From assembly GCA_038234045.1 (NCBI GenBank), contig JBBSUX010000081.1:1-12471 (forward strand): a DNA stretch of 12,471 nt. Reading direction: 5' to 3'. Within the stretch, counting starts at the first letter, position 1. Every line of letters begins with the position of its first letter. Under the pieces are notes generated by a model, which saw only the letters and a program-made list of their open reading frames with translations, was not told where the DNA came from and ran no database searches. Below are positions 1 to 6,775 of this stretch, piece by piece. The position numbers and the translations under genes are program-made. The stretch is from JBBSUX01 sp038234045. GTDB lineage: Bacteria > Pseudomonadota > Gammaproteobacteria > Burkholderiales > Burkholderiaceae_C.

Positions 1-128
1 CTCGAATACATCGTCACCAGGCCGATGCTGCACAGCAGCAGCACGGCCAGCGCCAGTGGTATGTCGAATCCCTGGAACATGGGCAGGATTCGCCGCGCGA
101 AGGAAGGCTTGTTGAAAACGACGGACAT
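1..128 (-). CDS. rodA: RodA/MrdB peptidoglycan polymerase, N-terminal part (runs off window edge)
   Basis: The complement of the first 128 bases reads from ATG at 128 with no stop to the window edge, giving 42 codons. After a short basic N-terminus comes a hydrophobic first membrane segment, with FDIPLALAVLLLCSIGLVT followed by MYS. This 'FD.PL...' lead-in and 'G..T.YS' end is the usual start of RodA, the SEDS-family glycosyltransferase that polymerises glycan strands with PBP2 during cell elongation in the inner membrane. No clear Shine-Dalgarno lies before 128. The internal ATG at codon 17 is a possible alternative start. The gene is divergent from the hydrolase at 214, with 85 bp between. 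A rodA-mrdA-mre cluster would be expected to the left, which is inference. Only the N-terminus is visible, so FtsW cannot be fully excluded, but the sequence looks more like RodA. Confidence 0.75.
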   Translation of the reverse strand, partial: MSVVFNKPSFARRILPMFQGFDIPLALAVLLLCSIGLVTMYS

Positions 129-200
129 TAAGCTGCTGATTATCGGATGCGCCGCGCCGCTGCCATTACGTGTCGCATACCTCGTCCACGCAGCGAACGG

Positions 201-206
201 CACAAT
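201..206 (+). promoter_or_regulatory. Candidate -10 box for a leaderless transcript of the YqiA-type gene
   Basis: CACAAT ends exactly 7 nt before the ATG at 214, so a transcript would start at or next to the start codon. No Shine-Dalgarno sequence is visible. No convincing -35 hexamer is seen at 16-18 bp spacing. The same arrangement recurs before the ribonuclease gene (865-878). Assignment is by pattern only. Confidence 0.4.
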
Positions 207-213
207 AAGCTCG

Positions 214-807
214 ATGCCCCAGCCCACGACGCATCTGCTCTACCTGCATGGCTTTCGCTCGTCGCCGCGCTCAGCCAAAGCGCAGATGATGGCCGCGCGA
301 GTCGCCGTTGATCACCCGGATGTCACTTCGTGGTGCCCCCAACTTCCGCCATCGCCCAAGGCAGCCGCAGCGCTCATTGCCGCCGGGACTGCCGATTGGC
401 CACGGGTGACGATGGCGGTGATCGGCTCGTCGCTGGGCGGCTTCTATGCCGGCTGGGCACAGCACACCAGCGGCTGCCGGCGGGCTGTGCTGCTCAACCC
501 GGCGGTCGATCCAGCGCGCGACCTTGCCCGCCACATCGGCATCCAAACCGCCTGGCACGATCCGGACGAAAGCTTCTATTTCAGCCCCGCTTTCCTTGAA
601 GAATTGCGTGCGCTCGCCAGCCCACCGCCGGCCGATCCGGCCCGCGTACTGGCAGTAATTGCCCGGGGTGACGAAGTGCTGGACTGGCGGGAGATGGCAG
701 CGCACTGCGCCGGCGCCACGATGCTGCTGCTCGAAGGCTCGGACCATGGCCTATCTGACTTCGAGCAGCACATCGACACGGTTCTCGCCTTTCTCGACCT
801 TGCCTGA
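214..807 (+). CDS. YqiA/YcfP-family alpha/beta-hydrolase (esterase)
   Basis: This 197-residue protein has the layout of the small YqiA/UPF0227 esterases. It has an N-terminal LLYLHGFRSSP motif (residues 8-18), where HGF forms the oxyanion-hole region, a GSSLGG nucleophile elbow with Ser73, an acid in RGDEVLDW (Asp153 likely), and the catalytic His178 in GSDHGLSDF. The length fits the family (about 190 aa). The open frame extends upstream to 25, but that part overlaps rodA on the other strand and looks non-coding. I chose the ATG at 214 because the YLHGF motif then sits at the family position and a -10-like box lies 7 nt before it. It is probably a cytoplasmic carboxylesterase; the natural substrate is unknown. 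It is followed after 70 bp by the ribonuclease gene on the same strand. Confidence 0.85.
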   Translation: MPQPTTHLLYLHGFRSSPRSAKAQMMAARVAVDHPDVTSWCPQLPPSPKAAAALIAAGTADWPRVTMAVIGSSLGGFYAGWAQHTSGCRRAVLLNPAVDPARDLARHIGIQTAWHDPDESFYFSPAFLEELRALASPPPADPARVLAVIARGDEVLDWREMAAHCAGATMLLLEGSDHGLSDFEQHIDTVLAFLDLA

Positions 808-864
808 ACGGCAAGGCAACGCCGCCTTCATCCTGCACCTGGAAAGGCCGCGTGTCGGCAATGG

Positions 865-870
865 GACAAT
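865..870 (+). promoter_or_regulatory. Candidate -10 box for a leaderless transcript of the ribonuclease gene
   Basis: GACAAT ends 7 nt before the ATG at 878. The stretch from GG through ACAAT and AGC to ATG nearly repeats the stretch before the ATG at 214, with the same spacing. No Shine-Dalgarno sequence and no clear -35 element are seen. Confidence 0.45.
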
Positions 871-877
871 TAGCGCC

Positions 878-3034
878 ATGTATGCATTGTTTGAAGAAGC
901 CGGCAAATTCATGACCGGTCGGGTGCTGTCGCAAGCCGACACCTCCGCGCAGGTCGAGCTCGATTCGGGCAAACGGGTCAAGGTCAAGGCCGCCAATCTG
1001 CTGATGAGTTTCGAAAAACCCCAGCCATCTGAATTGATGGCCGAGGCAGCGGCGCAGGCCGAAGAAATAGAGTTGGAGATGGCCTGGGAATTTGCGCCTG
1101 AAGACGAATTCGGCTTTGCCGAGCTGGCGCGCGACTATTTCAGCGAAGCCGCGACACTGCCGCAGCAAGCCGGCATGCTCCTCAAGTTGTTCGAATCGCC
1201 GCATTATTTCCGCCGCGCCGGCAAGGGGCGCTTCAAAAAGGCGGCAGCAGAGATCGTGCAGCAGGCGCTTGTCGCCATCGAAAAGAAGAAGGCGTTGCAG
1301 CAGCAGATTGCCGACTGGGCCCTGGAGCTGGGCGCGGGCACCTGTCCCGAACCGATCCGCGATCAGCTCTACCGGATCCTCTTCAAGCCCGACAAGAACG
1401 CCGCCGAATACCGGGCCGTGGTCGATGCATCGCGCGCCACGCAAACCGGGGCGCTCGATCTGCTGCGCCGGGCGGGAGCCATCACCTCGGCCTACCAGTT
1501 CCACTGGAAGCGTTTTCTTTTCGACAACTTTCCCAAAGGCACGGGGTTTCCCGCGCTCTCCGCGCCGCCCATCACCGGCGACTTGCCGCTCGCCGTGGGC
1601 GTCGAGGCGTTTTCGATCGACGATTCGCAAACCACCGAGATCGACGACGCGATGTCGGTCCACGGTCTGGGCACTGGCAAGGTCACGCTGGGCGTGCATA
1701 TTGCCGCGCCGGGGCTGGCCTTCTCGCCCGGCGACGCTCTGGACCAGGTTGCGCGCCAGCGCTTGTCTACGGTGTACATGCCGGGTCACAAAGTCACCAT
1801 GCTGCCCGATGACGTGGTGCAGACCTACACGCTGGGCGAAGGGCAGGCCCGGCCGGCGCTGTCGCTGTATGTGACGATCGACGAGGAAACGCTCGATGTG
1901 CTGGGCCGTGAAACCCGCATCGAGCAGGTGCTGATCGTGGCCAATCTGCGCCACGACCAGCTCGATAACGTCGTCACCGAACGCTGGCTTACCGAAGCAG
2001 ATTTCAATGATGAAAACGCACCGAGGCGCTTGTTGCAATTGCGCAACCAGCTCTCATTTTTATATCGATTCGCGCTGCGACTGAAAGCCCATCGCGAAGT
2101 GGTGCGCGGCAAGCCCGAAAACTTCAACCGCCCCGACTACAACTTCCGGCTCGAAGCATCCGGGTCCGCCAACGCCGAAGCTGCTGCCGCCAGCGAACCA
2201 GACGGCAGCGAGACCGTATTGATCACCACGCGCCAGCGCGGCGCGCCGCTCGACCTGATGGTGTCGGAGGCGATGATTCTGGCCAACAGCAGCTGGGGCG
2301 GCTGGCTTGGCGAGCTCGGCGTGCCGGGCATCTATCGCAGCCAGGCGAGCCTGGCGCCCGGCGTGAAAGTGCGCATGGGCACCAAGGCGTTGCCGCATGC
2401 CGGCATTGGTGTGCCGAGCTACGCCTGGAGCACCTCGCCGCTGCGGCGCTACACCGATCTGGTGAATCAGTGGCAGATCATTGCCGCTGTCCGACACGGT
2501 CGGACCGCCGCGCTGGCAGCGCCGTTCAAGCCCAAGGATGCTGAGCTGTTCTCCATCATCTCGGCGTTCGACGCCGCTTACTCTGCCTACAACGGCTATC
2601 AGGCAGGGATGGAGCGTTTCTGGACGCTGGAATACCTGCGACAAAACGGCATCACCGAACTCTCGGCCAGCATCATGAAGGACGGTCCGGCCGGCAGCAT
2701 GCTGGTGCGCGCTGACACATTGCCCTTGGTGTTTCCCGTGCTCGGCGCCCAAGGCCTGCCGCGCGGCGCCCGGGTGCGGGTGAAGCTCGGCGAGATCGAC
2801 GACATCGCGCTCGATGTCGGCGGCACCGTGATCGAGCGGCTCGACATGGACACCGCAACCCACAGCGGCGGCGGTGCATCGGCAGACGCTGAACAGAGTG
2901 GCACCGACGACGAAGACGAAGATAGCGCTGCCGGACCGATCAGCATCGCACTCGAAATGGGTGACGCCGATGCAAGCGGATCGGCTGAGTCGCCGGCCCC
3001 GGCCACGGCCACGGCCACGGCGACATCACACTGA
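878..3034 (+). CDS. RNB-domain 3'-5' exoribonuclease (RNase II/R superfamily)
   Basis: This 718-residue protein carries the RNB catalytic signature DDSQTTEIDDA. Asp248, Asp249, Asp256 and Asp257 supply the metal-binding acidic cluster, and the second signature TSPLRRYTDLVNQ (Arg523/Arg524) holds the conserved arginine that helps phosphodiester cleavage. These enzymes degrade RNA processively from the 3' end in the cytoplasm. The N-terminal ~230 residues do not look like the classical cold-shock domains. Residues 10-50 look like a small beta-barrel, followed by a basic, possibly helix-turn-helix part (FRRAGKGRFKKAA), as in the DrII-like branch; this is inference. Residues ~660-690 look like a degenerate S1/OB fold. 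The last ~50 residues are acidic, low complexity and end in Ala-Thr repeats. The frame is open from 659, but homology starts at 878, which also has the -10-like box. It may be annotated as rnb or vacB in relatives. Confidence 0.9.
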   Translation: MYALFEEAGKFMTGRVLSQADTSAQVELDSGKRVKVKAANLLMSFEKPQPSELMAEAAAQAEEIELEMAWEFAPEDEFGFAELARDYFSEAATLPQQAGMLLKLFESPHYFRRAGKGRFKKAAAEIVQQALVAIEKKKALQQQIADWALELGAGTCPEPIRDQLYRILFKPDKNAAEYRAVVDASRATQTGALDLLRRAGAITSAYQFHWKRFLFDNFPKGTGFPALSAPPITGDLPLAVGVEAFSIDDSQTTEIDDAMSVHGLGTGKVTLGVHIAAPGLAFSPGDALDQVARQRLSTVYMPGHKVTMLPDDVVQTYTLGEGQARPALSLYVTIDEETLDVLGRETRIEQVLIVANLRHDQLDNVVTERWLTEADFNDENAPRRLLQLRNQLSFLYRFALRLKAHREVVRGKPENFNRPDYNFRLEASGSANAEAAAASEPDGSETVLITTRQRGAPLDLMVSEAMILANSSWGGWLGELGVPGIYRSQASLAPGVKVRMGTKALPHAGIGVPSYAWSTSPLRRYTDLVNQWQIIAAVRHGRTAALAAPFKPKDAELFSIISAFDAAYSAYNGYQAGMERFWTLEYLRQNGITELSASIMKDGPAGSMLVRADTLPLVFPVLGAQGLPRGARVRVKLGEIDDIALDVGGTVIERLDMDTATHSGGGASADAEQSGTDDEDEDSAAGPISIALEMGDADASGSAESPAPATATATATSH
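3001..3021 (+). repeat. Short tandem repeat GGCCAC (three and a half copies) at the ribonuclease 3' end
   Basis: Three perfect copies of the hexamer GGCCAC, plus a half copy, encode the alternating Ala-Thr residues just before the stop codon at 3032. A hexamer keeps the reading frame if copies are gained or lost, so variation would change only tail length. Confidence 0.7.
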
Positions 3035-3048
3035 AGTACGAAAGCGCT

Positions 3049-3990
3049 GTGTCCGCATTCCGCGCGTACTTCATCTCTGGCCGTAAAGGCGCCGCGCTCC
3101 AATTGGGCGCGCGGGCGACTGGCTCCCTCTATCCACGCCAGCGCGGCGCTGTACGCTTCAGCACGCTGCAGATTGCGCTTGGCCTTTCGGTCGCCGTGCA
3201 CGCGGCACTGCTCACGCTGCGAATCGCCGCGCCCGACACGTTCAACCGGGTGTTCCAGGACACGCCGCTGGAAGTAATCCTGGTCAATTCGCGCTCCAAC
3301 CAGACGCCCGAAAAAGCGCAGGCAATCGCGCAGGCCTCGCTGGCAGGTGGTGGCGAAGCAGCAAGCGGCCGTGCGACATCGCCGCTTCCCTATTCCGGTC
3401 TTACCAGCATGGGCGACAGCGCTCAGAATGCCACCCGCGATGTCGACGCGCTACAGCGCCAGCAGACCGAATTGCTCACGCAGATCAGCCAGCAGATCGC
3501 GCAGCTGCCACTGCCCGACCCGAAGCAGGCCACCGATTCTGCGGAGGAAGCTGCGAAGCGGGAACGGCGCCGCCAGCTAGTCAAGCTGCTGGCTGAAATC
3601 GAGCGCCGCATCGAGGTCCAAAATGCGCGGCCCCGCAAACGCTACGTGAGCCCTGCGACGCGCGAAGCGGTCTATGCGATCTACTACGACCATCTGCGCC
3701 GTCGGGTGGAAGACCAGGGCACCACGCACTTTCCGGAAGTTGGCGGCGAAAAGCTCTATGGCGAGCTGACCATGATCATCACCGTCGATCAGCAAGGCAA
3801 GGTGCTCTCGACCGAAGTGGTGCAAAGCTCGGGCAACCCGCAACTCGACCGACGCGCGCAAGCCATCGCGCGCAGCGCCGGACCGTTCGGCCAATTCGAT
3901 GAAGGCATGCGGGCCCGCGCTGACCAGATCGCCGTGGTTTCGCGCTTCACTTTCACCCGCGAAGGGGCCCTGAAAACCAATGTCCGCTGA
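3049..3990 (+). CDS. TonB-family energy transducer (TonB/TolA-like)
   Basis: This 313-residue protein starts with GTG at 3049, 14 bp after the ribonuclease stop, with a weak GAAAG before it. No ATG occurs before the membrane anchor, so a start at or near this GTG is needed. A basic N-terminus precedes one membrane segment (residues ~39-59). In it LSVAVHAALL places Ser47 and His51 four apart, as the conserved Ser16 and His20 of E. coli TonB that contact ExbB/ExbD. The middle (about 130-195) is a charged, likely coiled-coil stretch, not the Pro-rich linker of classical TonB. Residues ~205-305 form the TonB C-terminal domain (GELTMIITVDQQGKV, SSGNPQLDRRA). It spans the periplasm and would pass proton-motive-force energy to outer-membrane partners. 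No exbB, exbD or receptor gene is nearby, so partners are unknown. Confidence 0.85.
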   Translation: MSAFRAYFISGRKGAALQLGARATGSLYPRQRGAVRFSTLQIALGLSVAVHAALLTLRIAAPDTFNRVFQDTPLEVILVNSRSNQTPEKAQAIAQASLAGGGEAASGRATSPLPYSGLTSMGDSAQNATRDVDALQRQQTELLTQISQQIAQLPLPDPKQATDSAEEAAKRERRRQLVKLLAEIERRIEVQNARPRKRYVSPATREAVYAIYYDHLRRRVEDQGTTHFPEVGGEKLYGELTMIITVDQQGKVLSTEVVQSSGNPQLDRRAQAIARSAGPFGQFDEGMRARADQIAVVSRFTFTREGALKTNVR

Positions 3991-4846
3991 ACGCACAAAC
4001 GTCAACGCAGCCGCGTCCAGCCGCTACTGCGTGGTCGGCAATCCGGTCGCGCACAGCCGCTCGCCGTGGATCCACGCACGCTTTGCCGAACTCACCGGCC
4101 AAACGCTGCACTACGACCGCATGGAACTTCCCGTTGACGGCTTCGTGGCCGGCTTGCGCGCGTTTGCGACTGCAGGCGGCAGCGGCTGCAACGTCACAGT
4201 GCCGTTCAAGTTCGAAGCCTACGCGCTGGCCGACCTGCTGACCGCTCGCGCCGAGCAGGCAGGTGCCGTCAACACTTTGCGCTTCGAGCCCGATGGTCGG
4301 ATCCTGGGTGACAACACCGACGGTGCCGGGCTGGTAGCCGATATCGAGCGCAATGCCGGCGCTGCGCTCGCCGGCAAGCGCGTGCTGCTGCTGGGTGCAG
4401 GTGGAGCAGCCGCCGGCGTGATCGCTCCCCTGCTGGCTGCGCGCCCTGCTCGGATGGTGGTGTGCAACCGTACGGCGGTCAAGGCGGCCGCACTCGTCGC
4501 TCGGCACCCCCAAAGCGCATTGCTATCTAATGTAGAGCTAGTTGCGCTTTCACATGAAGCGCTAGAAGGCTATTTCGATATCATTATCAATGCCACTGCC
4601 AGCAGTCTGGCGGGCGCCGCGCTGAACCTGCCTATTCACCTACTGGCGCCGGGTGCGCTGGCGGTCGATTTGATGTACGGGCCGGCTGCTGCGGGTTTTC
4701 TTGGCTGGGCTTTGCAGCACGGCGCCCGAACGCGCGACGGGCTGGGCATGCTGGTCGAGCAGGCTGCGGAATCGTTCGAACTCTGGCGCGGCGTTCGTCC
4801 GCCCTCGCAAGCGGTTCTGGCTGAATTGCGGGCACTGATCGGGTGA
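3980..4846 (+). CDS. aroE: Shikimate dehydrogenase (NADP-dependent)
   Basis: The 288-residue product reduces 3-dehydroshikimate to shikimate with NADPH in the chorismate pathway (cytoplasm). The substrate site is complete: GNPVAHSRSPWIH near the N-terminus (20-32), NVTVPFK with catalytic Lys77, VNT with Asn98, and NTDG with catalytic Asp114. The nucleotide-binding loop is GAGGAA (139-144), followed by CNRT as expected for NADP use, then INAT. The C-terminal DGLGMLVEQAAESFELW is also typical. The start overlaps the end of the TonB-like gene by 11 bp; AAGGGG about 12 nt upstream is a distant ribosome site. Length is normal for the family (about 270-290). Residues ~181-200 are encoded by an AT-richer, repeat-like segment (see the repeat at 4521-4578), which lies just before the INAT motif and does not break the frame. 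Confidence 0.95.
   Translation: MSAERTNVNAAASSRYCVVGNPVAHSRSPWIHARFAELTGQTLHYDRMELPVDGFVAGLRAFATAGGSGCNVTVPFKFEAYALADLLTARAEQAGAVNTLRFEPDGRILGDNTDGAGLVADIERNAGAALAGKRVLLLGAGGAAAGVIAPLLAARPARMVVCNRTAVKAAALVARHPQSALLSNVELVALSHEALEGYFDIIINATASSLAGAALNLPIHLLAPGALAVDLMYGPAAAGFLGWALQHGARTRDGLGMLVEQAAESFELWRGVRPPSQAVLAELRALIG
4521..4578. repeat. Candidate dispersed-repeat insertion inside aroE, with a 6-bp hairpin
   Basis: This stretch is visibly richer in A/T than its surroundings. It contains the inverted repeat GCGCTT (4544-4549) / AAGCGC (4557-4562) around a 7-nt loop, followed by GCTAGAAGGCTATTT. From memory this pattern (a GCTAT start, an AGCTNNTTGCGCTT middle and a GCGCTAGAGGCTATTTT end) is an abundant dispersed intergenic repeat in Comamonadaceae. 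Only one copy is in the window, so its repeat status is an inference. It is read in frame as about 19 residues of AroE. Confidence 0.45.
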
Positions 4847-4879
4847 GCCAGGCGACGTGACACCACAAGCCGTTTCTAC

Positions 4880-5626
4880 ATGCTGAGAGCTTTCGGGCGC
4901 TGGATTGCGCTGGTGCTGCTGGCGGGTTGCGTGCTACAGCTCTTTTTTGTCCTGCGCATCGCGTTGATGACGGTGGTGAATCCGCAATCCACCGCGTTCG
5001 AGCGCTCAGCCGCCTGGCGCATCGCGCGCGGCGATGGCCAACTCGCGCAATGGCGCCAGGAGTGGACGCCCTATGACGACATCTCGGACAAGCTGAAACG
5101 CGCTGTGATCGCGTCAGAAGATTCTGATTTCATCAACCACGGTGGCGTGGACTGGGAAGCCATCGAATCGGCATGGCAGCGCAACATTCACGCCGAGCAG
5201 GCTGCAGAGCGTCGTGCCCAACGAGCCCGCGCCGACGCCGCCAAGGGACGGCCGCCCAAGGTGATCGGTGGCTCCACCATCACGCAGCAACTGGCGAAAA
5301 ACTTGCTGCTCTCCGGCGAGCGCACCCTCGTGCGCAAGGGGCAGGAACTGGTGCTGACGGAGCTCCTTGAGCTCTTTCTCGGCAAACGCCGCATCCTCGA
5401 GATCTATCTCAACAATGTCGAATGGGGCAATGGCATATACGGTGCAGAAGCCGCCGCCCGCCACTACTACCGCAAGCCCGCTTCGCGCCTGACGGCGACC
5501 GAAGCAGCCCGGCTGGCGGTGATGCTGCCGCGCCCGCGATACTTCGATCAGCATCAGAATTCGGGTTACCTTGCCAGCCGCTCGGCCACCATCGTCGCAC
5601 GCATGAGCGCGGCCGAGCTGCCGTGA
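4880..5626 (+). CDS. mtgA: Monofunctional biosynthetic peptidoglycan glycosyltransferase
   Basis: This 248-residue protein is a GT51 family enzyme, which polymerises lipid II into glycan strands at the periplasmic face of the inner membrane. One N-terminal membrane anchor (residues ~8-30) is followed by the catalytic motif AVIASEDSDF with Glu80. Further motifs are GGSTITQQLAKNLLLS (130-145), RKGQELVLTELLELFLGKR, ILEIYLNNVEWGNGIYGAEAAARHYY (in two halves around 172-197) and the terminal LPRPRYF. There is no transpeptidase domain, so it is monofunctional, and the length is normal for MtgA. A charged Arg/Ala-rich stretch (~101-125) lies between the first two motifs. It starts 33 bp after aroE without a visible Shine-Dalgarno and may be transcribed with it. 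Confidence 0.93.
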   Translation: MLRAFGRWIALVLLAGCVLQLFFVLRIALMTVVNPQSTAFERSAAWRIARGDGQLAQWRQEWTPYDDISDKLKRAVIASEDSDFINHGGVDWEAIESAWQRNIHAEQAAERRAQRARADAAKGRPPKVIGGSTITQQLAKNLLLSGERTLVRKGQELVLTELLELFLGKRRILEIYLNNVEWGNGIYGAEAAARHYYRKPASRLTATEAARLAVMLPRPRYFDQHQNSGYLASRSATIVARMSAAELP

Positions 5627-5634
5627 CGGCCGCG
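5608..5634 (+). other. GC-rich hairpin across the mtgA stop codon
   Basis: CGCGGCCG (5608-5615) pairs with CGGCCGCG (5627-5634) in an 8-bp stem with an 11-nt loop that contains the region just before the TGA. No run of T follows, so it is not a standard intrinsic terminator. It could slow 3' decay or be chance in GC-rich DNA. Confidence 0.3.
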
Positions 5635-5722
5635 TCCCACAACGGGTTCGCTGCGGTCCGGTGATCCCGACGCGCCGGAACCTCCTCATTCGTCCTCTCA
5701 ATCCATCGAACCCATTCCACCC

Positions 5723-6775
5723 ATGGCTCTGAACATCCTCATCACCGGCGGCTGCGGCTTTCTCGGCGCGCAACTCGCACGTCGCCTTCTGGCGCAAGGC
5801 CAGCTCGCGCTCTGCGGCGGAGCATCGTTGCCGATCACCCGCATCACGCTGGCCGACCGTGCGCCACCACCCGCCGATCTTGCGGCCGATACGCGTATCG
5901 ACTTCATGCAGGGCGACCTGCTGGAGCAGATTGAAAGCGGGGCTGTTCCCGCAGCTGATGTCGCGCTGGTCGTGCATCTTGCGGCTGCCGTGAGCGGCGA
6001 GTGCGAAGCAGATCTGGATCTGGGGTTGCGCAGCAACCTCGATGCCACGCGCGCCCTGCTGCAGGCCTGCCGGCATCGCGCGCAGACACCGCCGGTGCTC
6101 GTGTTTTCCAGCTCGGTGGCGGTGTTCGGCGATTCGCCAGAGCAGCCCTTGCCCGCGCTGATTCACGATGACACCCTGCCCACTCCACAAAACAGCTACG
6201 GCATCCAGAAGTTCATGGGCGAGCAACTGGTGGCCGACTTCACCCGCAAGGGCCATGTGCGAGGTCGCAATGTAAGGCTGATGACAGTATCGGTGCGGCC
6301 CGGCAAGCCCAATGGCGCGGCGTCGAGTTTTCTGAGCGCCATCCTGCGCGAGCCGCTTGCCGGCCAGCGCGCGGTCTGCCCGGTACCCGCCGAGACCGCA
6401 GTGGCTCTGGCGTCTCCCGCCACCACCATCGACGGCATCCTGCGGGCCGCCGAAACCAGCGATGCCGACTGGGGACCGCGCACGGCGCTGAACCTGCCGG
6501 CGCTCACCACCACGGTCGGCGAGATGGTGCAGGCCCTCGAGCGCGCTGCCGGCCCAGCTGCGACAGCGCTGATCGACTGGCAGCCGGACGAAACCATCAC
6601 CCGCATCATCCGCAGCTGGCCCAGCCGGTTCGAGAACACGCGAGCAGCTCGACTCGGGCTTGAGGCCGATGCCTCCTTCGATGCCGTACTTGCGGCCTAT
6701 ATCGAAGCCAATCGGTCGGCCTGCACGCTGCTGCCGGAGGGCTCAGGAAGCGGGCATCGTCAAAAAAGCGCCTGA
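5723..6775 (+). CDS. denD: D-erythronate dehydrogenase (extended SDR family)
   Basis: This 350-residue protein is an extended short-chain dehydrogenase with the NAD-binding TGGCGFLG (residues 8-15), the FSSSVAVFG strand with the likely catalytic Ser131, and the Tyr159-x3-Lys163 pair in NSYGIQKFMGEQL. The sequence VRLMTVSVRPGKPNGAAS after it is typical of the DenD type, not of sugar-nucleotide epimerases. DenD oxidises D-erythronate with NAD to 2-oxotetronate in the cytoplasm. The assignment is supported by ltnD, otnK and otnC 3.4 kb and more to the right. The gene begins 96 bp after mtgA; no Shine-Dalgarno is visible before the ATG. Its 3' end overlaps the opposing LysR gene by 33 bp, so the last ~10 residues (Gly/Ser rich) are shared with it in antisense. 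It is not in one transcript with the rest of the pathway. Confidence 0.82.
   Translation: MALNILITGGCGFLGAQLARRLLAQGQLALCGGASLPITRITLADRAPPPADLAADTRIDFMQGDLLEQIESGAVPAADVALVVHLAAAVSGECEADLDLGLRSNLDATRALLQACRHRAQTPPVLVFSSSVAVFGDSPEQPLPALIHDDTLPTPQNSYGIQKFMGEQLVADFTRKGHVRGRNVRLMTVSVRPGKPNGAASSFLSAILREPLAGQRAVCPVPAETAVALASPATTIDGILRAAETSDADWGPRTALNLPALTTTVGEMVQALERAAGPAATALIDWQPDETITRIIRSWPSRFENTRAARLGLEADASFDAVLAAYIEANRSACTLLPEGSGSGHRQKSA

Noticed and set aside
25..213. Upstream extension of the YqiA-type hydrolase frame
   Set aside because: It overlaps rodA on the other strand and the family start motif lies right after the ATG at 214.
659..877. Upstream extension of the ribonuclease frame
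   Set aside because: It overlaps the end of the hydrolase gene and is not domain-like. The -10-like box supports 878.
581..2038. Long open frame of 485 codons on the minus strand
   Set aside because: It lies antisense to the RNB ribonuclease, whose catalytic motifs are clear. It has no recognisable domain and is a typical GC-rich shadow frame.
2060..2863. Minus-strand open frame of 267 codons opposite the ribonuclease
   Set aside because: It is antisense to conserved RNB sequence and shows no domain.
5627..5722. Intrinsic terminator between mtgA and denD
   Set aside because: A hairpin overlaps the mtgA stop but no T-run follows, so termination cannot be claimed.
5114..6256. Minus-strand open frame of 380 codons across mtgA and denD
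   Set aside because: It spans the boundary of two well-supported plus-strand genes and has no recognisable motif.
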